From the NCBI GenBank assembly GCA_029558215.1, contig JAKQFZ010001200.1, forward strand, positions 1 to 9,921: a stretch of DNA of 9,921 nucleotides. Reading direction: 5' to 3'. Positions within the stretch are counted from its first letter, which is position 1. Each line of letters begins with the position of its first letter. Under the pieces are notes generated by a model. It saw only the letters and a list, made by a program, of their open reading frames with translations. It did no database searches and was not told the DNA's origin. Positions 1 to 6,797 of the stretch are shown one piece after another. The DNA is from Candidatus Omnitrophota bacterium. GTDB lineage: Bacteria; Hinthialibacterota; Hinthialibacteria; JAKQFZ01. A program made the translations under genes and the position numbers.

Positions 1-418
1 CGCAGAGGAAAAAGTCGGCCTTCTGAAGTGCTCGAATCTTCGTACCGGCATTCGTCACAAGATTTCCAACATTCCGGAAATGGTTCTCCAAAACCAAAGG
101 GCCCGGAAGATCGACAATCACCGGGATTTCCGTTTCCTTCAGAAGACTCAAAGGCCACCATTGCTCGAACAACAAAACGTCCGCACCAGCCTGAGCCAAT
201 TTGACATCAAGATTTGTCTCGTTGAATGCAAGTCGCGTGAGCGACTCAGGAAATGTGTCTCCACAAAGCGCCTTCTCGTGGGTTGCGAAGATGACCTCGT
301 GTCCTGCGTGTTCGAGTGCCTTGCCCAGAGACCAGGCGCGAACCCCTCCCCCTGCGGTCGGAACGCCGTATCCAGGCAACATCTCCGTCGTAACGATGAG
401 AATTCTTCTTGCCGGCAC
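1..418 (-). CDS. Glycosyltransferase, GT-B/GT4-like, N-terminal part (3' end outside window)
   Basis: About 139 N-terminal residues are visible before the left edge cuts the gene. The protein starts VPARRILIVTTEMLPG and continues with a glycine-rich segment, TAGGGVRAWSLGKALEHAGH, then EVIFAT, at about residues 21-46. That beta-strand, Gly-rich loop, helix, HEV pattern is the classic N-terminal Rossmann half of GT-B glycosyltransferases, in which the loop contacts the acceptor. A second conserved patch, VIVDLPGPLVLENHF, follows. The GTG at 418 is chosen because the TAG of the upstream ATPase gene (434-436) lies in the same frame and blocks anything longer. AGGAGG overlaps that stop, 11 nt before the GTG; an ATG 12 codons further in is the alternative start. 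The 15-nt gap to moxR implies cotranscription. The sugar donor, acceptor and product cannot be told because the C-terminal nucleotide-sugar domain is missing. Confidence 0.75.
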   Translation of the reverse strand, partial: MPARRILIVTTEMLPGYGVPTAGGGVRAWSLGKALEHAGHEVIFATHEKALCGDTFPESLTRLAFNETNLDVKLAQAGADVLLFEQWWPLSLLKETEIPVIVDLPGPLVLENHFRNVGNLVTNAGTKIRALQKADFFLC

Positions 419-433
419 CTTCGCTTGTGCCTC

Positions 434-1465
434 CTATCGGGGAGCGTCTTTCATGGAACCCAAAAGTCGTGCCACGATCGCGTCCACACTGACATTGTCC
501 GCTTCTGCTGCAAAAGATGGAACGATTCGATGCCTCATCACAGGAGCGGCAACCTGAACAATATCCTCCCGCGCCACATTGTAGCGCTCCTTGAGCAAAG
601 CTAGAGCCTTGCCACCCAGGATAAGATACTGTGCCGCTCGCGGACCTGCACCCCAGCTGACCAACTCCTTTACAAAAGGCGGCGCATCATCTCCAACAGG
701 TCTCGTCGAACGCACCAGTTGAACGGCAAAACTTGCGATATGTGGTGCAACCGGAACCTTTCTCACAATTTGTTGCAGTTCAAGAATGTCCGTCGAATCG
801 AGTATTTGTGTGAGATCTGAGACGTTGTCCGCTGTGGTTCTCATGACGATCTCTTCTTCTTCTTCGCGGCTGGGATAGCCAATGTTGATCTTAAACATGA
901 AACGGTCCAGTTGGGCTTCAGGAAGAGGATAGGTGCCTTCCTGCTCAATTGGATTCTGTGTGGCAAGTACAAAGAATGGCAAGTCCAAGGCGTACCGTTC
1001 CCCCGCGTAGGTGATTGCATGTTCCTGCATCGCTTCGAGAAGCGCCGCCTGAGTCTTGGGCGGGGTTCGGTTGATCTCATCCGCAAGAACGATATTGGCA
1101 AAAATCGGTACCTTGACATATCGAAAGCGTCGCCGACCTGTTTCGGGATCTTCCTCGATGAACTCCGTCCCAGTGATGTCTGTCGGCATCAGATCAGGAG
1201 TAAACTGAATTCGCCGAAAACTCAAGTTCAACACTTTGGACAAAGTCTGGATCAAGAACGTCTTCCCCAAGCCAGGAACGCCTTCCAGCAAAACATGCCC
1301 TCGGCACAACAAAGCCACCAGCAACTGTTCGATCACTGCTTCCTGGCCGATGAAGACCTTGTGAAGCTCTTCCTTGATGCGCCGATAGCCTTCCTGGAGT
1401 TTTTGAACCTGTCGCATATCCAAGTCGTCTATCGGACGCTCATCTGCGGATTTTCGATCCCACAT
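434..1465 (-). CDS. MoxR-family AAA+ ATPase
   Basis: The 343-residue protein is the usual length for MoxR ATPases, which act as chaperone-like ATPases that mature or insert cofactors into partner proteins, often with von Willebrand A or DUF58 proteins. Visible motifs in order are Walker A GVPGLGKT (62-69), Walker B IVLADE (125-130) followed by INRTPPKTQAALLEAMQE, sensor 1 ATQNP (168-172), the MoxR signature EQEGTYPLPEAQLDRF (174-189), and the sensor-2 region WGAGPRAAQY (271-280). No signal peptide or membrane segment is seen. The ATG at 1465 has GGAGG 9 nt upstream. The usual DUF58/vWA partner is not next door; a glycosyltransferase gene follows after 15 nt instead. The gene lies 114 nt downstream of the glutamate-synthase-like gene with no obvious terminator between, so it may be read through from that operon or have its own promoter. 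Confidence 0.95.
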   Translation of the reverse strand: MWDRKSADERPIDDLDMRQVQKLQEGYRRIKEELHKVFIGQEAVIEQLLVALLCRGHVLLEGVPGLGKTFLIQTLSKVLNLSFRRIQFTPDLMPTDITGTEFIEEDPETGRRRFRYVKVPIFANIVLADEINRTPPKTQAALLEAMQEHAITYAGERYALDLPFFVLATQNPIEQEGTYPLPEAQLDRFMFKINIGYPSREEEEEIVMRTTADNVSDLTQILDSTDILELQQIVRKVPVAPHIASFAVQLVRSTRPVGDDAPPFVKELVSWGAGPRAAQYLILGGKALALLKERYNVAREDIVQVAAPVMRHRIVPSFAAEADNVSVDAIVARLLGSMKDAPR

Positions 1466-1519
1466 AAAAAATGACCTCCGCCCGATGTTCGATCATCGCA
1501 CGCTCATTGAATTGTTTCA

Positions 1520-1549
1520 CTCATACAGGAACAACGAGGGAGTTGTCAA
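1520..1549 (-). promoter_or_regulatory. Possible sigma-70-like promoter for moxR
   Basis: Reading the minus strand, a perfect TTGACA (1549-1544) is followed after 18 nt by TATGAG (1525-1520, 4 of 6 matches to TATAAT). The predicted start of transcription lies about 45 nt upstream of the moxR ATG. The -35 box sits inside a perfect inverted repeat, AGTTG-T-CAACT (1541-1551), which could be an operator. The match is suggestive only; spacing and -10 are not ideal. Confidence 0.35.
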
Positions 1550-1579
1550 CTGAACCTTGACGGGCGCAAGGGAAACGTC

Positions 1580-3169
1580 TCACGCATCCAGAATCCAGTC
1601 CACTTCGTCACGATCGATGTCCATGACGTAGGGGATCCCTGTGATCTCGGCTGTCTCGCGAGTCAATGCAGCAATGTCATTGCGGGAAATGTGTTCCAGT
1701 GCAAACTTGCGGCTCCCTGCCATCAGTTGGCGCAACCCTTGCGCAAGACGCTCATAGTAGGTGTAGAGTCCCAAAGCACCACAAGGGATTTTCTCAAAGG
1801 TATCATTGCCCAGTTCATGGCGCAGTTCGCTCGCCGTGACAAATATCTCGTCCTTTGTGTGCCCAAAACGCTCAATGTAGACCGGAACCTGGTTTTCATT
1901 GATGGTTCGTCCGATGGTCTTGCCAACCATGGCGGCAGCAATCGGTGCCCGTGCCATTCCAATCAGCTTCACAAAAGGTGCTCCCAGAGCCAAGCCTTTG
2001 AATATCTGGTCTTCAAAAGAGAAGCCGCCACCAACTGCCAGGGCGGGCACATACTCTCCCTTGTCGGCAAGACGCTTCACGCATCGGTACAGGAGCGAAT
2101 GAAGATGCACTGGCGGAATCCCCCATTCGTTCATCATTCTCCAGGGACTCATGCCCGTTCCCCCACCCGCCGCATCAACAGTGAGCAGATCGATCTTGTA
2201 TTTGGAGGAGAACTTCACCGCACGCGCCAAGTCGGAAGGTCGGTAAGCACCTGTCTTGAGAAATATGTATTTCGCTCCTGCCTTGCGCAGCTGTGCCACC
2301 CGAGTGGCAAACGCCTCTTCTGTAACCATCCCCACTCGGGAGTGCCGCTCAAACTCCTTGAACGCTTTGTGTTCGAACGCCTCGATGACATAGGGATCCG
2401 TCGGATTCGGGAGCACGATGTAACCTCGTTCATAGAGAAGCTGTGCCTTCTTGAGATCGTTGATCTTGACCTCGCCCCCGATGTCCTTGGCACCTTGTCC
2501 CCATTTCAGCTCCACACACGTCACGCCAAGTTCTTCGATTGCGTATTCCTGAACGCCCAGCATCGTATCCTCGATGTTCGCCTGAACGATGATGGCTCCG
2601 TATCCGTTGCGCTGGTTCTCCGTGTACAGTTTCACACGACGCTTCAGATCGTTGGTGTCCACAACGCGGCCGCTCTTGAAGACGGACTCCGGATCCATGC
2701 CCACAACATTCTCCCCGATGGTCAACCCTGTCCCCGCAAGTGCGGAACCAATCGCCAGACCCTCCCAGTTGTTCTTGGCAACATTTGTGGAACCGATGCC
2801 GGAGATGATCCAGGGATAGCGAAACTTGATTCCCTGGTCATGTCCAAATGCGACTTCCAATTTGACTGCGGGGAAGACCGCCTTATCGCTGCTCTCCTCG
2901 ACCCCATGCGCTCCAACGGCAGTTCCCATGATGTTCAGATGGGAATAGTCCACAGGATAGGTTTTCTCGGCAGCGGTCGTAATCACTCCGAAAGGCTGAG
3001 GGTAGATCACCTCGTGTCCCCGATAGGCAGATTTCCCTATCTCACACATGCCGATACACCCATCAACACAGGTGACGCACATGCCCGAGGAAGGAACAAC
3101 AGAATCCTCGGTTCGATTCTTGGTCAAAGTTGCCGCAGATGAATTCACTCGTGAAAGGGTCACCGACAT
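1580..3169 (-). CDS. FMN-binding glutamate synthase-like protein with N-terminal Cys4 Fe-S motif
   Basis: About 529 residues matching the FMN-binding synthase domain of glutamate synthase (2-oxoglutarate + NH3 + 2e- to glutamate). Recognisable elements are WGQGAKDIGGEVKI (223-236, the equivalent of the GltS QGAKPGEGG loop), VDAAGGGTGMSP (331-342, FMN-phosphate/active-site loop) and AVGGGFSFEDQIFKGLALGA (378-397). Differences from classical GltS are clear. There is no N-terminal glutaminase domain and no C-terminal GXGXG domain, and the [3Fe-4S] motif CHxNxCP expected after the last barrel motif is absent (LIGMARAPIAAAMVGKTIGR is there instead). A C-x2-C-x3-C-x3-C motif (C31, C34, C38, C42) precedes the flavin domain and probably holds an Fe-S cluster for electron entry. 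ATG at 3175 overlaps the upstream stop (ATGA), but the ATG at 3169 is preferred because GGAG lies 7 nt before it and only 1 nt before the first. It is the last gene of the NuoEFG-like operon. The substrate is inferred, not shown. Confidence 0.85.
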   Translation of the reverse strand: MSVTLSRVNSSAATLTKNRTEDSVVPSSGMCVTCVDGCIGMCEIGKSAYRGHEVIYPQPFGVITTAAEKTYPVDYSHLNIMGTAVGAHGVEESSDKAVFPAVKLEVAFGHDQGIKFRYPWIISGIGSTNVAKNNWEGLAIGSALAGTGLTIGENVVGMDPESVFKSGRVVDTNDLKRRVKLYTENQRNGYGAIIVQANIEDTMLGVQEYAIEELGVTCVELKWGQGAKDIGGEVKINDLKKAQLLYERGYIVLPNPTDPYVIEAFEHKAFKEFERHSRVGMVTEEAFATRVAQLRKAGAKYIFLKTGAYRPSDLARAVKFSSKYKIDLLTVDAAGGGTGMSPWRMMNEWGIPPVHLHSLLYRCVKRLADKGEYVPALAVGGGFSFEDQIFKGLALGAPFVKLIGMARAPIAAAMVGKTIGRTINENQVPVYIERFGHTKDEIFVTASELRHELGNDTFEKIPCGALGLYTYYERLAQGLRQLMAGSRKFALEHISRNDIAALTRETAEITGIPYVMDIDRDEVDWILDA

Positions 3170-3171
3170 TG

Positions 3172-3864
3172 TCATTCTCCACTTGGTTTAGGTTTTTCGA
3201 TCTCACATGCTACACAGGGCTCCATGTAGCACATCATGTTGCTGAATTGCTCTTTGTCCACGCAGGGTGGCGTCAGATTCGCGCATCCACCGCAGATGGG
3301 CTTGTCCGGTTCCGTGTAGGTACAGCGCAGTTCACAGGCTGGGCAAACATAGATACAGCCCCCGCACAGGCGACATTCTTCCGACTTTGCATTGAAGGGG
3401 GTACCAATGTCACGCCTTTCACCTCGTCCCTGAAAGCCGATGGCTCCTGCCATCATCTGTTCCCGACACATCCGAACGCACAGGCCGCAGAGCAGGCAGT
3501 CTTCATGCTCCTGTCGGAAACGCTGCTGTCTGATGCCATGCGCCGAAGCAAGGTCCTGCACAGTCTTGGACTGCGGCGACGAGGCAAGCATGAGTTCCAG
3601 AATCATCCGACGAGCACGAAGCACCCTCCGCGAGGCAGTAAGAACCCTCAGACCCTCTTGAACAGGATAGGTACACGAGGTCACAAGTTTGGCTCTGGCA
3701 CCCTCCCCAATCTCAACGACACATAAACGGCATGCTCCGCAGGGTGTGAGCCCGTCCATGTGGCATAGAGTCGGAATAGGAAAGCCCAGGAATCGGGCAG
3801 CCTCCAGCACTGTCGTACCCTCTTCCACCGACACGCCTAGTCCATTGATCCAAAGGTTGACCAC
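3172..3864 (-). CDS. NuoG/HydA-N-terminus-like ferredoxin subunit (BfuA-like) with Cys-rich tail
   Basis: A 230-residue iron-sulfur protein that likely relays electrons between the NuoF-like subunit and the glutamate-synthase-like flavoprotein. Residues 1-75 are a plant-type [2Fe-2S] domain with C34, C45, C48 and C64 in C-x10-C-x2-C-x15-C spacing. Two [4Fe-4S] motifs follow, CLLCGLCVRMC (C123/126/129/133) and CRLCGGCIYVC (C164/167/170/174). The His-ligated cluster motif (HxxxCxxCxxxxxC) usual in NuoG and HydA is absent from the stretch between (65-120), and there is no hydrogenase H-cluster domain. The last 55 residues hold eight further cysteines (177, 181, 191, 194, 201, 212, 217, 220), unlike standard family members. 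The start is GTG at 3864, with AGGA 6 nt and AGGAG 11 nt upstream. It follows the NuoF-like gene by 52 nt, and its stop overlaps or abuts the glutamate-synthase-like start, indicating translational coupling. Confidence 0.88.
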   Translation of the reverse strand: MVNLWINGLGVSVEEGTTVLEAARFLGFPIPTLCHMDGLTPCGACRLCVVEIGEGARAKLVTSCTYPVQEGLRVLTASRRVLRARRMILELMLASSPQSKTVQDLASAHGIRQQRFRQEHEDCLLCGLCVRMCREQMMAGAIGFQGRGERRDIGTPFNAKSEECRLCGGCIYVCPACELRCTYTEPDKPICGGCANLTPPCVDKEQFSNMMCYMEPCVACEIEKPKPSGE

Positions 3865-3916
3865 TTAAAGTCCTACTCCTCATGCATTGGGCTGTGTGAA
3901 ACGTATGGGCTGCGGA

Positions 3917-5767
3917 CTACCCCGTTACGATAGCCCCAAACTTACACGCGCTTCGACAAGCACCGCATTTCACACATGCGCTTCGGTCTATAATGTGCCG
4001 CTTCTTCTTCTCACCACGAATGGCGTCCTGCGGACACACCTTGACACAGGCACCGCAGCCGACGCAGTCGTCGGTGATCGTGTACACCACCAACTGTTTG
4101 CAGACTCCTGCGGGACACCGTTTGTGTTCGATATGCTCCAGATACTCATCTCGGAAGTATCGAAGTGTTGAGAGCACTGGATTGGAGGCCGTCTGTCCCA
4201 GACCACACATGGACGTGTCTTTGACAACAAGCGCCAGCTCCTCAAGCAGATCGAGTGCTTCGACAGTGCCCTTCCCCATCGAAATGTCTTCCAGAATCTC
4301 GAACATTCTCTGAGTGCCCTTGCGGCAGGAGTAACACTTGCCACAGGATTCATCCTTGAGAAAGTTCATGAAGTACTTGGCAACGTCCACCATGCAGGTG
4401 CGCTCATCCATGACGATCATGCCACCCGATCCCATCATCGCACCTGCTTGGGAAAGACTGTCATAGTCAATGCTAAGATCGAACTGCGAAGCCGGAATAC
4501 ACCCTCCGGAGGGTCCACCGGTCTGGATCGCCTTGATGGCACTGCCCGTCGCAGAGCCCCCCCCAATGTCGTAGACGATATCTCGAATCCGAATCCCCAT
4601 GGGTACTTCAACCAAACCCGTGTTTCGGATTTTGCCGACTAAGCTGAATATCTTGGTGCCGGAGTTCTTCGCTGCTCCGGTCTGGGCAAAAGATTCGGCA
4701 CCGTCTTCGATGATCCTTGGAATGTTCGCCAACGTCTCCACGTTGTTGATGGCAGTTGGTTTCCCTTCAATGCCTCTCTCAACGGGGAAAGGTGGACGCT
4801 GGCGTGGTTCACCAGTCTTCCCCTCGATCGAACGAATCAGAGCAGATTCCTCGCCGCAAACGAAAGCACCTGCTCCCTTGACAATGCTTATGTCGAAACA
4901 GAAGTCTGTTCCAAGAATCCTCTCACCAAGCACGCCCAGTTGCCTTGCCTGCTGCAAAGCCAGAGTCAGATTCTCGATCGCAAGCGGATACTCATTTCGA
5001 ACATAGATGATCCCCAGGTTGGCACCGGTACCGAAAGCACCAATGAGCATCCCTTCAATGATGGCGTTTGGATTCCCCTCCAGGACGCTCCGATCCATGT
5101 ATGCCCCAGGATCTCCCTCATCCGCGTTGCAGACGAGAAACTTTCCTGAACCGTTTCGCTGAGCAGCAAGCATCTCCCATTTGAGACCCGTCGGAAATCC
5201 AGCACCTCCACGACCGCGCAGCCCTGAAGTCTTGATCTGCTCCACCACCCAACGGGGGTTCCCCTTTTCAAGTACACAGCACAGGGCACGATATCCACCA
5301 GCAGCGACGTAGGTCTCTATCTGGACGGGATCAACCTTCTCGTTTCTCCCAAGGATGCTCCGAACCTGGCTCCTGAAGAATGGCAGATCTCTCTGACAGC
5401 GAAGTGGCAGACTCTCCTTGGATTCTCTGAAAAGAAGGCTTTCGACGACTTCACCTTTGATCGCTCCCTGGATGATGGCCTGGATCGCCACTCGCGGGAC
5501 CTTTGGATAGAAGATACCCTCAGGCTCGACCAATACTGAAGGTTCCGCTTCACAGAACCCATGACATCCAGTGACACGCAGCAGGCATTTCCCTTGATAT
5601 TGCCTGTCGCTGAGAAGTGATTCGGCTTCTTGGATCAGTTCTTCAGCCCCGCTGGCTCGTCCGCATGTGCCGGCAGGAATAACAAGGGTGGGAATTCCGG
5701 CTTTGGAAGCTGCGTCAAGTTTCTTTTGATAGTCTCGAAATGCTGAAATGGATGTCTGTCGTTGCAC
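3917..5767 (-). CDS. NuoF/HydB-like NAD(H)-binding flavoprotein subunit (BfuB-like)
   Basis: This 616-residue protein has the full HydB/BfuB architecture. First comes a thioredoxin-like [2Fe-2S] domain (about 25-105; GTCGRASGAE at C35, plus C61 and GCHGFC with C68/C72). The NuoF FMN/NADH domain follows, with GLRGRGGAGFPTGLKWE (182-198), CNADEGDPGAYMDRSVLEGN (213-232) and GAGAFVCGEESALIRS (298-313). The NuoF [4Fe-4S] motif is SCGKCYSC (C475/478/481) with C521. A C-terminal extension has a CPAGVC motif (C551/C556, with nearby H545/H548, the region of a zinc site in HydB-type proteins) and a 2[4Fe-4S] ferredoxin domain (C568/571/574/578 and C598/601/604/608). Such subunits oxidise or reduce NAD(H) at FMN and, in HydABC-type enzymes, are part of the bifurcating core. 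The start is GTG at 5767, 15 nt after the NuoE-like stop, with a weak AAGGA spanning that stop. Choosing NAD over NADP is by family only. Confidence 0.95.
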   Translation of the reverse strand: MQRQTSISAFRDYQKKLDAASKAGIPTLVIPAGTCGRASGAEELIQEAESLLSDRQYQGKCLLRVTGCHGFCEAEPSVLVEPEGIFYPKVPRVAIQAIIQGAIKGEVVESLLFRESKESLPLRCQRDLPFFRSQVRSILGRNEKVDPVQIETYVAAGGYRALCCVLEKGNPRWVVEQIKTSGLRGRGGAGFPTGLKWEMLAAQRNGSGKFLVCNADEGDPGAYMDRSVLEGNPNAIIEGMLIGAFGTGANLGIIYVRNEYPLAIENLTLALQQARQLGVLGERILGTDFCFDISIVKGAGAFVCGEESALIRSIEGKTGEPRQRPPFPVERGIEGKPTAINNVETLANIPRIIEDGAESFAQTGAAKNSGTKIFSLVGKIRNTGLVEVPMGIRIRDIVYDIGGGSATGSAIKAIQTGGPSGGCIPASQFDLSIDYDSLSQAGAMMGSGGMIVMDERTCMVDVAKYFMNFLKDESCGKCYSCRKGTQRMFEILEDISMGKGTVEALDLLEELALVVKDTSMCGLGQTASNPVLSTLRYFRDEYLEHIEHKRCPAGVCKQLVVYTITDDCVGCGACVKVCPQDAIRGEKKKRHIIDRSACVKCGACRSACKFGAIVTG

Positions 5768-5782
5768 GAGTGGTTCTTATCC

Positions 5783-6337
5783 TTATGCCGCAGTGCAGGC
5801 TTCGGTTGCAGGCTCAATTACGTCTGCCTTGTCCCGGAACTGGGCAACAATGTCTTTGGCATCGGTCACTTTTACTTTGGAGAAATACTGCCCATCCACC
5901 ACAACGATGGGGCCTAAGGCACACGCGCCAAGACAGTTGGCGGTCTCTAGGGTGAACTCCCCATCTAATGTGGTTTCTCCCACAGGGATATCCAGGACTC
6001 GGGACAGTTCTTCCACAACGGCTGCCCCTCCCCGCACGTGACAGGCTGTTCCAAGGCAAACACAAATCAGATGTTTCCCCCTGGGCTTGAGACTGAAAGA
6101 GCGATAGAAGGTGGCCACCCCATAGATGTCAACAAGTGCAATACCCGTAACCTGTGACAGCAGCCTCAGGTCGCCTTCCGGCAGATAGCCTTGTTCCTGT
6201 TGGATGCTTTCCAGCATGGCGATCAAGGCCCCACGGCTCCCAACGTGCCGATCAGCGATGGCACAGATCCGTTCCAAATCACCACTTTCCATTTGGCTGC
6301 AATGACAGCCCTGTGCTTCAAGTATACTTTCTCCCAT
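5783..6337 (-). CDS. NuoE/HydC-like [2Fe-2S] thioredoxin-fold subunit (BfuC-like)
   Basis: 184 residues, typical of NuoE/HydC. The helical N-terminal part shows the family pattern LIAMLESIQQEQGYLPEGDL and VDIYGVATFYRSFSLKPRGK. The thioredoxin-like domain carries the four [2Fe-2S] ligands in VCLGTACHVRGG (C94, C99; C-x4-C) and NCLGACALGP (C135, C139; C-x3-C). It pairs with the NuoF-like subunit encoded 15 nt downstream to form the NAD(H)-FMN/Fe-S core of HydABC- or complex I-type enzymes. The N-terminus has an extra CHC (residues 11-13) of unknown meaning. ATG at 6337 is preceded by AGGAG with 8-nt spacing. A 55-nt gap separates it from the small Cys-protein gene upstream; the gap contains a short hairpin (6369-6382) without a U-run, so cotranscription is likely. 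Confidence 0.95.
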   Translation of the reverse strand: MGESILEAQGCHCSQMESGDLERICAIADRHVGSRGALIAMLESIQQEQGYLPEGDLRLLSQVTGIALVDIYGVATFYRSFSLKPRGKHLICVCLGTACHVRGGAAVVEELSRVLDIPVGETTLDGEFTLETANCLGACALGPIVVVDGQYFSKVKVTDAKDIVAQFRDKADVIEPATEACTAA

Positions 6338-6392
6338 TGCCCCGACTCCTCAATGAATGGGGATAGCCCACGCTCCTGCGTGCACCACCCGC

Positions 6393-6695
6393 CTATCGGT
6401 ACTCCTCACAGTGCCATACTCCGCCATCACTCTTCTGAACCAGAGAGCAACCAGAGCGGTTTTCGCAATCAAAACACAACCCGAGATACCTTTTCTCACG
6501 ACCAAGATCAGTGTCTGTAAGAGCATGAGAGGTGGCGGACGCGCTTCCCTCCCTTTGGGATGCTCCTCCCGAAGAGGCAGGTTCGACCTCAAATAGTTCG
6601 CAGAACAGCAGAGGCTTCATGCTGCGACTCTCAAGAAGACACTGCATGGAATTCCGACAATTGCAGCAAAGAGTGAAGTCCTTTATATTCATCAT
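6393..6695 (-). CDS. Small uncharacterised protein with duplicated Cys4 module, first gene of the NuoEFG/Glt-like operon
   Basis: A 100-residue soluble protein I cannot assign to a named family. It has two Cys4 modules of exactly the same spacing, C-x2-C-x5-C-x12-C-E: C10/C13/C19/C32 near the N-terminus and C74/C77/C83/C96 at the C-terminus. They are linked by a Ser/Ala/Thr-rich low-complexity stretch (about 40-65). Both modules begin with leucine, and the second ends WHCEEYR. Each module could bind one Zn or Fe (zinc-ribbon/rubredoxin-like) or an Fe-S cluster. The start is ATG at 6695, with AAGGAG 10 nt upstream; the longer GTG at 6722 falls almost on the predicted transcription start and lacks a ribosome site. 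Being the leader gene of the redox operon, it may be a maturation, metal-delivery or electron-relay accessory. Function is inferred from position only. Confidence 0.72.
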   Translation of the reverse strand: MMNIKDFTLCCNCRNSMQCLLESRSMKPLLFCELFEVEPASSGGASQREGSASATSHALTDTDLGREKRYLGLCFDCENRSGCSLVQKSDGGVWHCEEYR

Positions 6696-6705
6696 GGTCT
6701 TCTGA

Positions 6706-6711
6706 CTCCTT
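6706..6711 (-). promoter_or_regulatory. Ribosome binding site deciding the start of the Cys4-module protein
   Basis: AAGGAG on the minus strand, 10 nt before ATG 6695 and 13 nt before ATG 6692. It supports 6695 over the upstream GTG at 6722, which would place this site inside the coding region. Confidence 0.6.
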
Positions 6712-6736
6712 CCCGTCTCCACATTGGCATTGTTTC

Positions 6737-6751
6737 GCAGTAAGTGTGCCA
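6737..6751 (-). promoter_or_regulatory. Sigma-54 (RpoN) -24/-12 promoter for the NuoEFG/Glt-like operon
   Basis: The minus strand reads TGGCAC (6751-6746), a 5-nt spacer, then CTGC (6740-6737). The sigma-54 consensus is TGGCAC-N5-TTGC, so nine of ten bases match, including the invariant GG and GC at the right distance. Transcription would start near 6725, giving a leader of about 30 nt to ATG 6695. Sigma-54 commonly drives nitrogen-assimilation genes and needs an enhancer-binding activator; an inverted repeat centred about 84 nt upstream of the predicted start is a candidate activator site. Confidence 0.6.
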
Positions 6752-6797
6752 GGAAGCACTTCGGCAGAAGATCACAAGTGGATCAACACTAACCTAT

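Noticed and set aside
1691..3142. Long plus-strand open frame (483 codons) opposite the glutamate-synthase-like gene
   Set aside because: It is antisense to a gene with clear family motifs, its translation is low in recognisable pattern and rich in Cys/His/Arg as expected of a shadow frame, and it has no ribosome site worth noting.
3130..3726. Plus-strand open frame of 198 codons opposite the ferredoxin subunit
   Set aside because: Antisense shadow of a Cys-rich iron-sulfur protein with unmistakable cluster motifs.
1580..6337. Part of respiratory complex I (nuo operon)
   Set aside because: NuoF carries the HydB-type N- and C-terminal extensions, the NuoG-like protein is only 230 residues, and no membrane subunits or NuoBCDI genes are present.
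6369..6382. Short hairpin CACGC-N4-GCGTG between the Cys4-protein and NuoE-like genes as a terminator
   Set aside because: Only 5 bp and no following U-run; more likely chance or a minor processing site.
6696..6722. Longer start (GTG 6722) for the Cys4-module protein
   Set aside because: It lies about 3 nt from the predicted transcription start, has no ribosome site, and would put the AAGGAG site inside the coding sequence.
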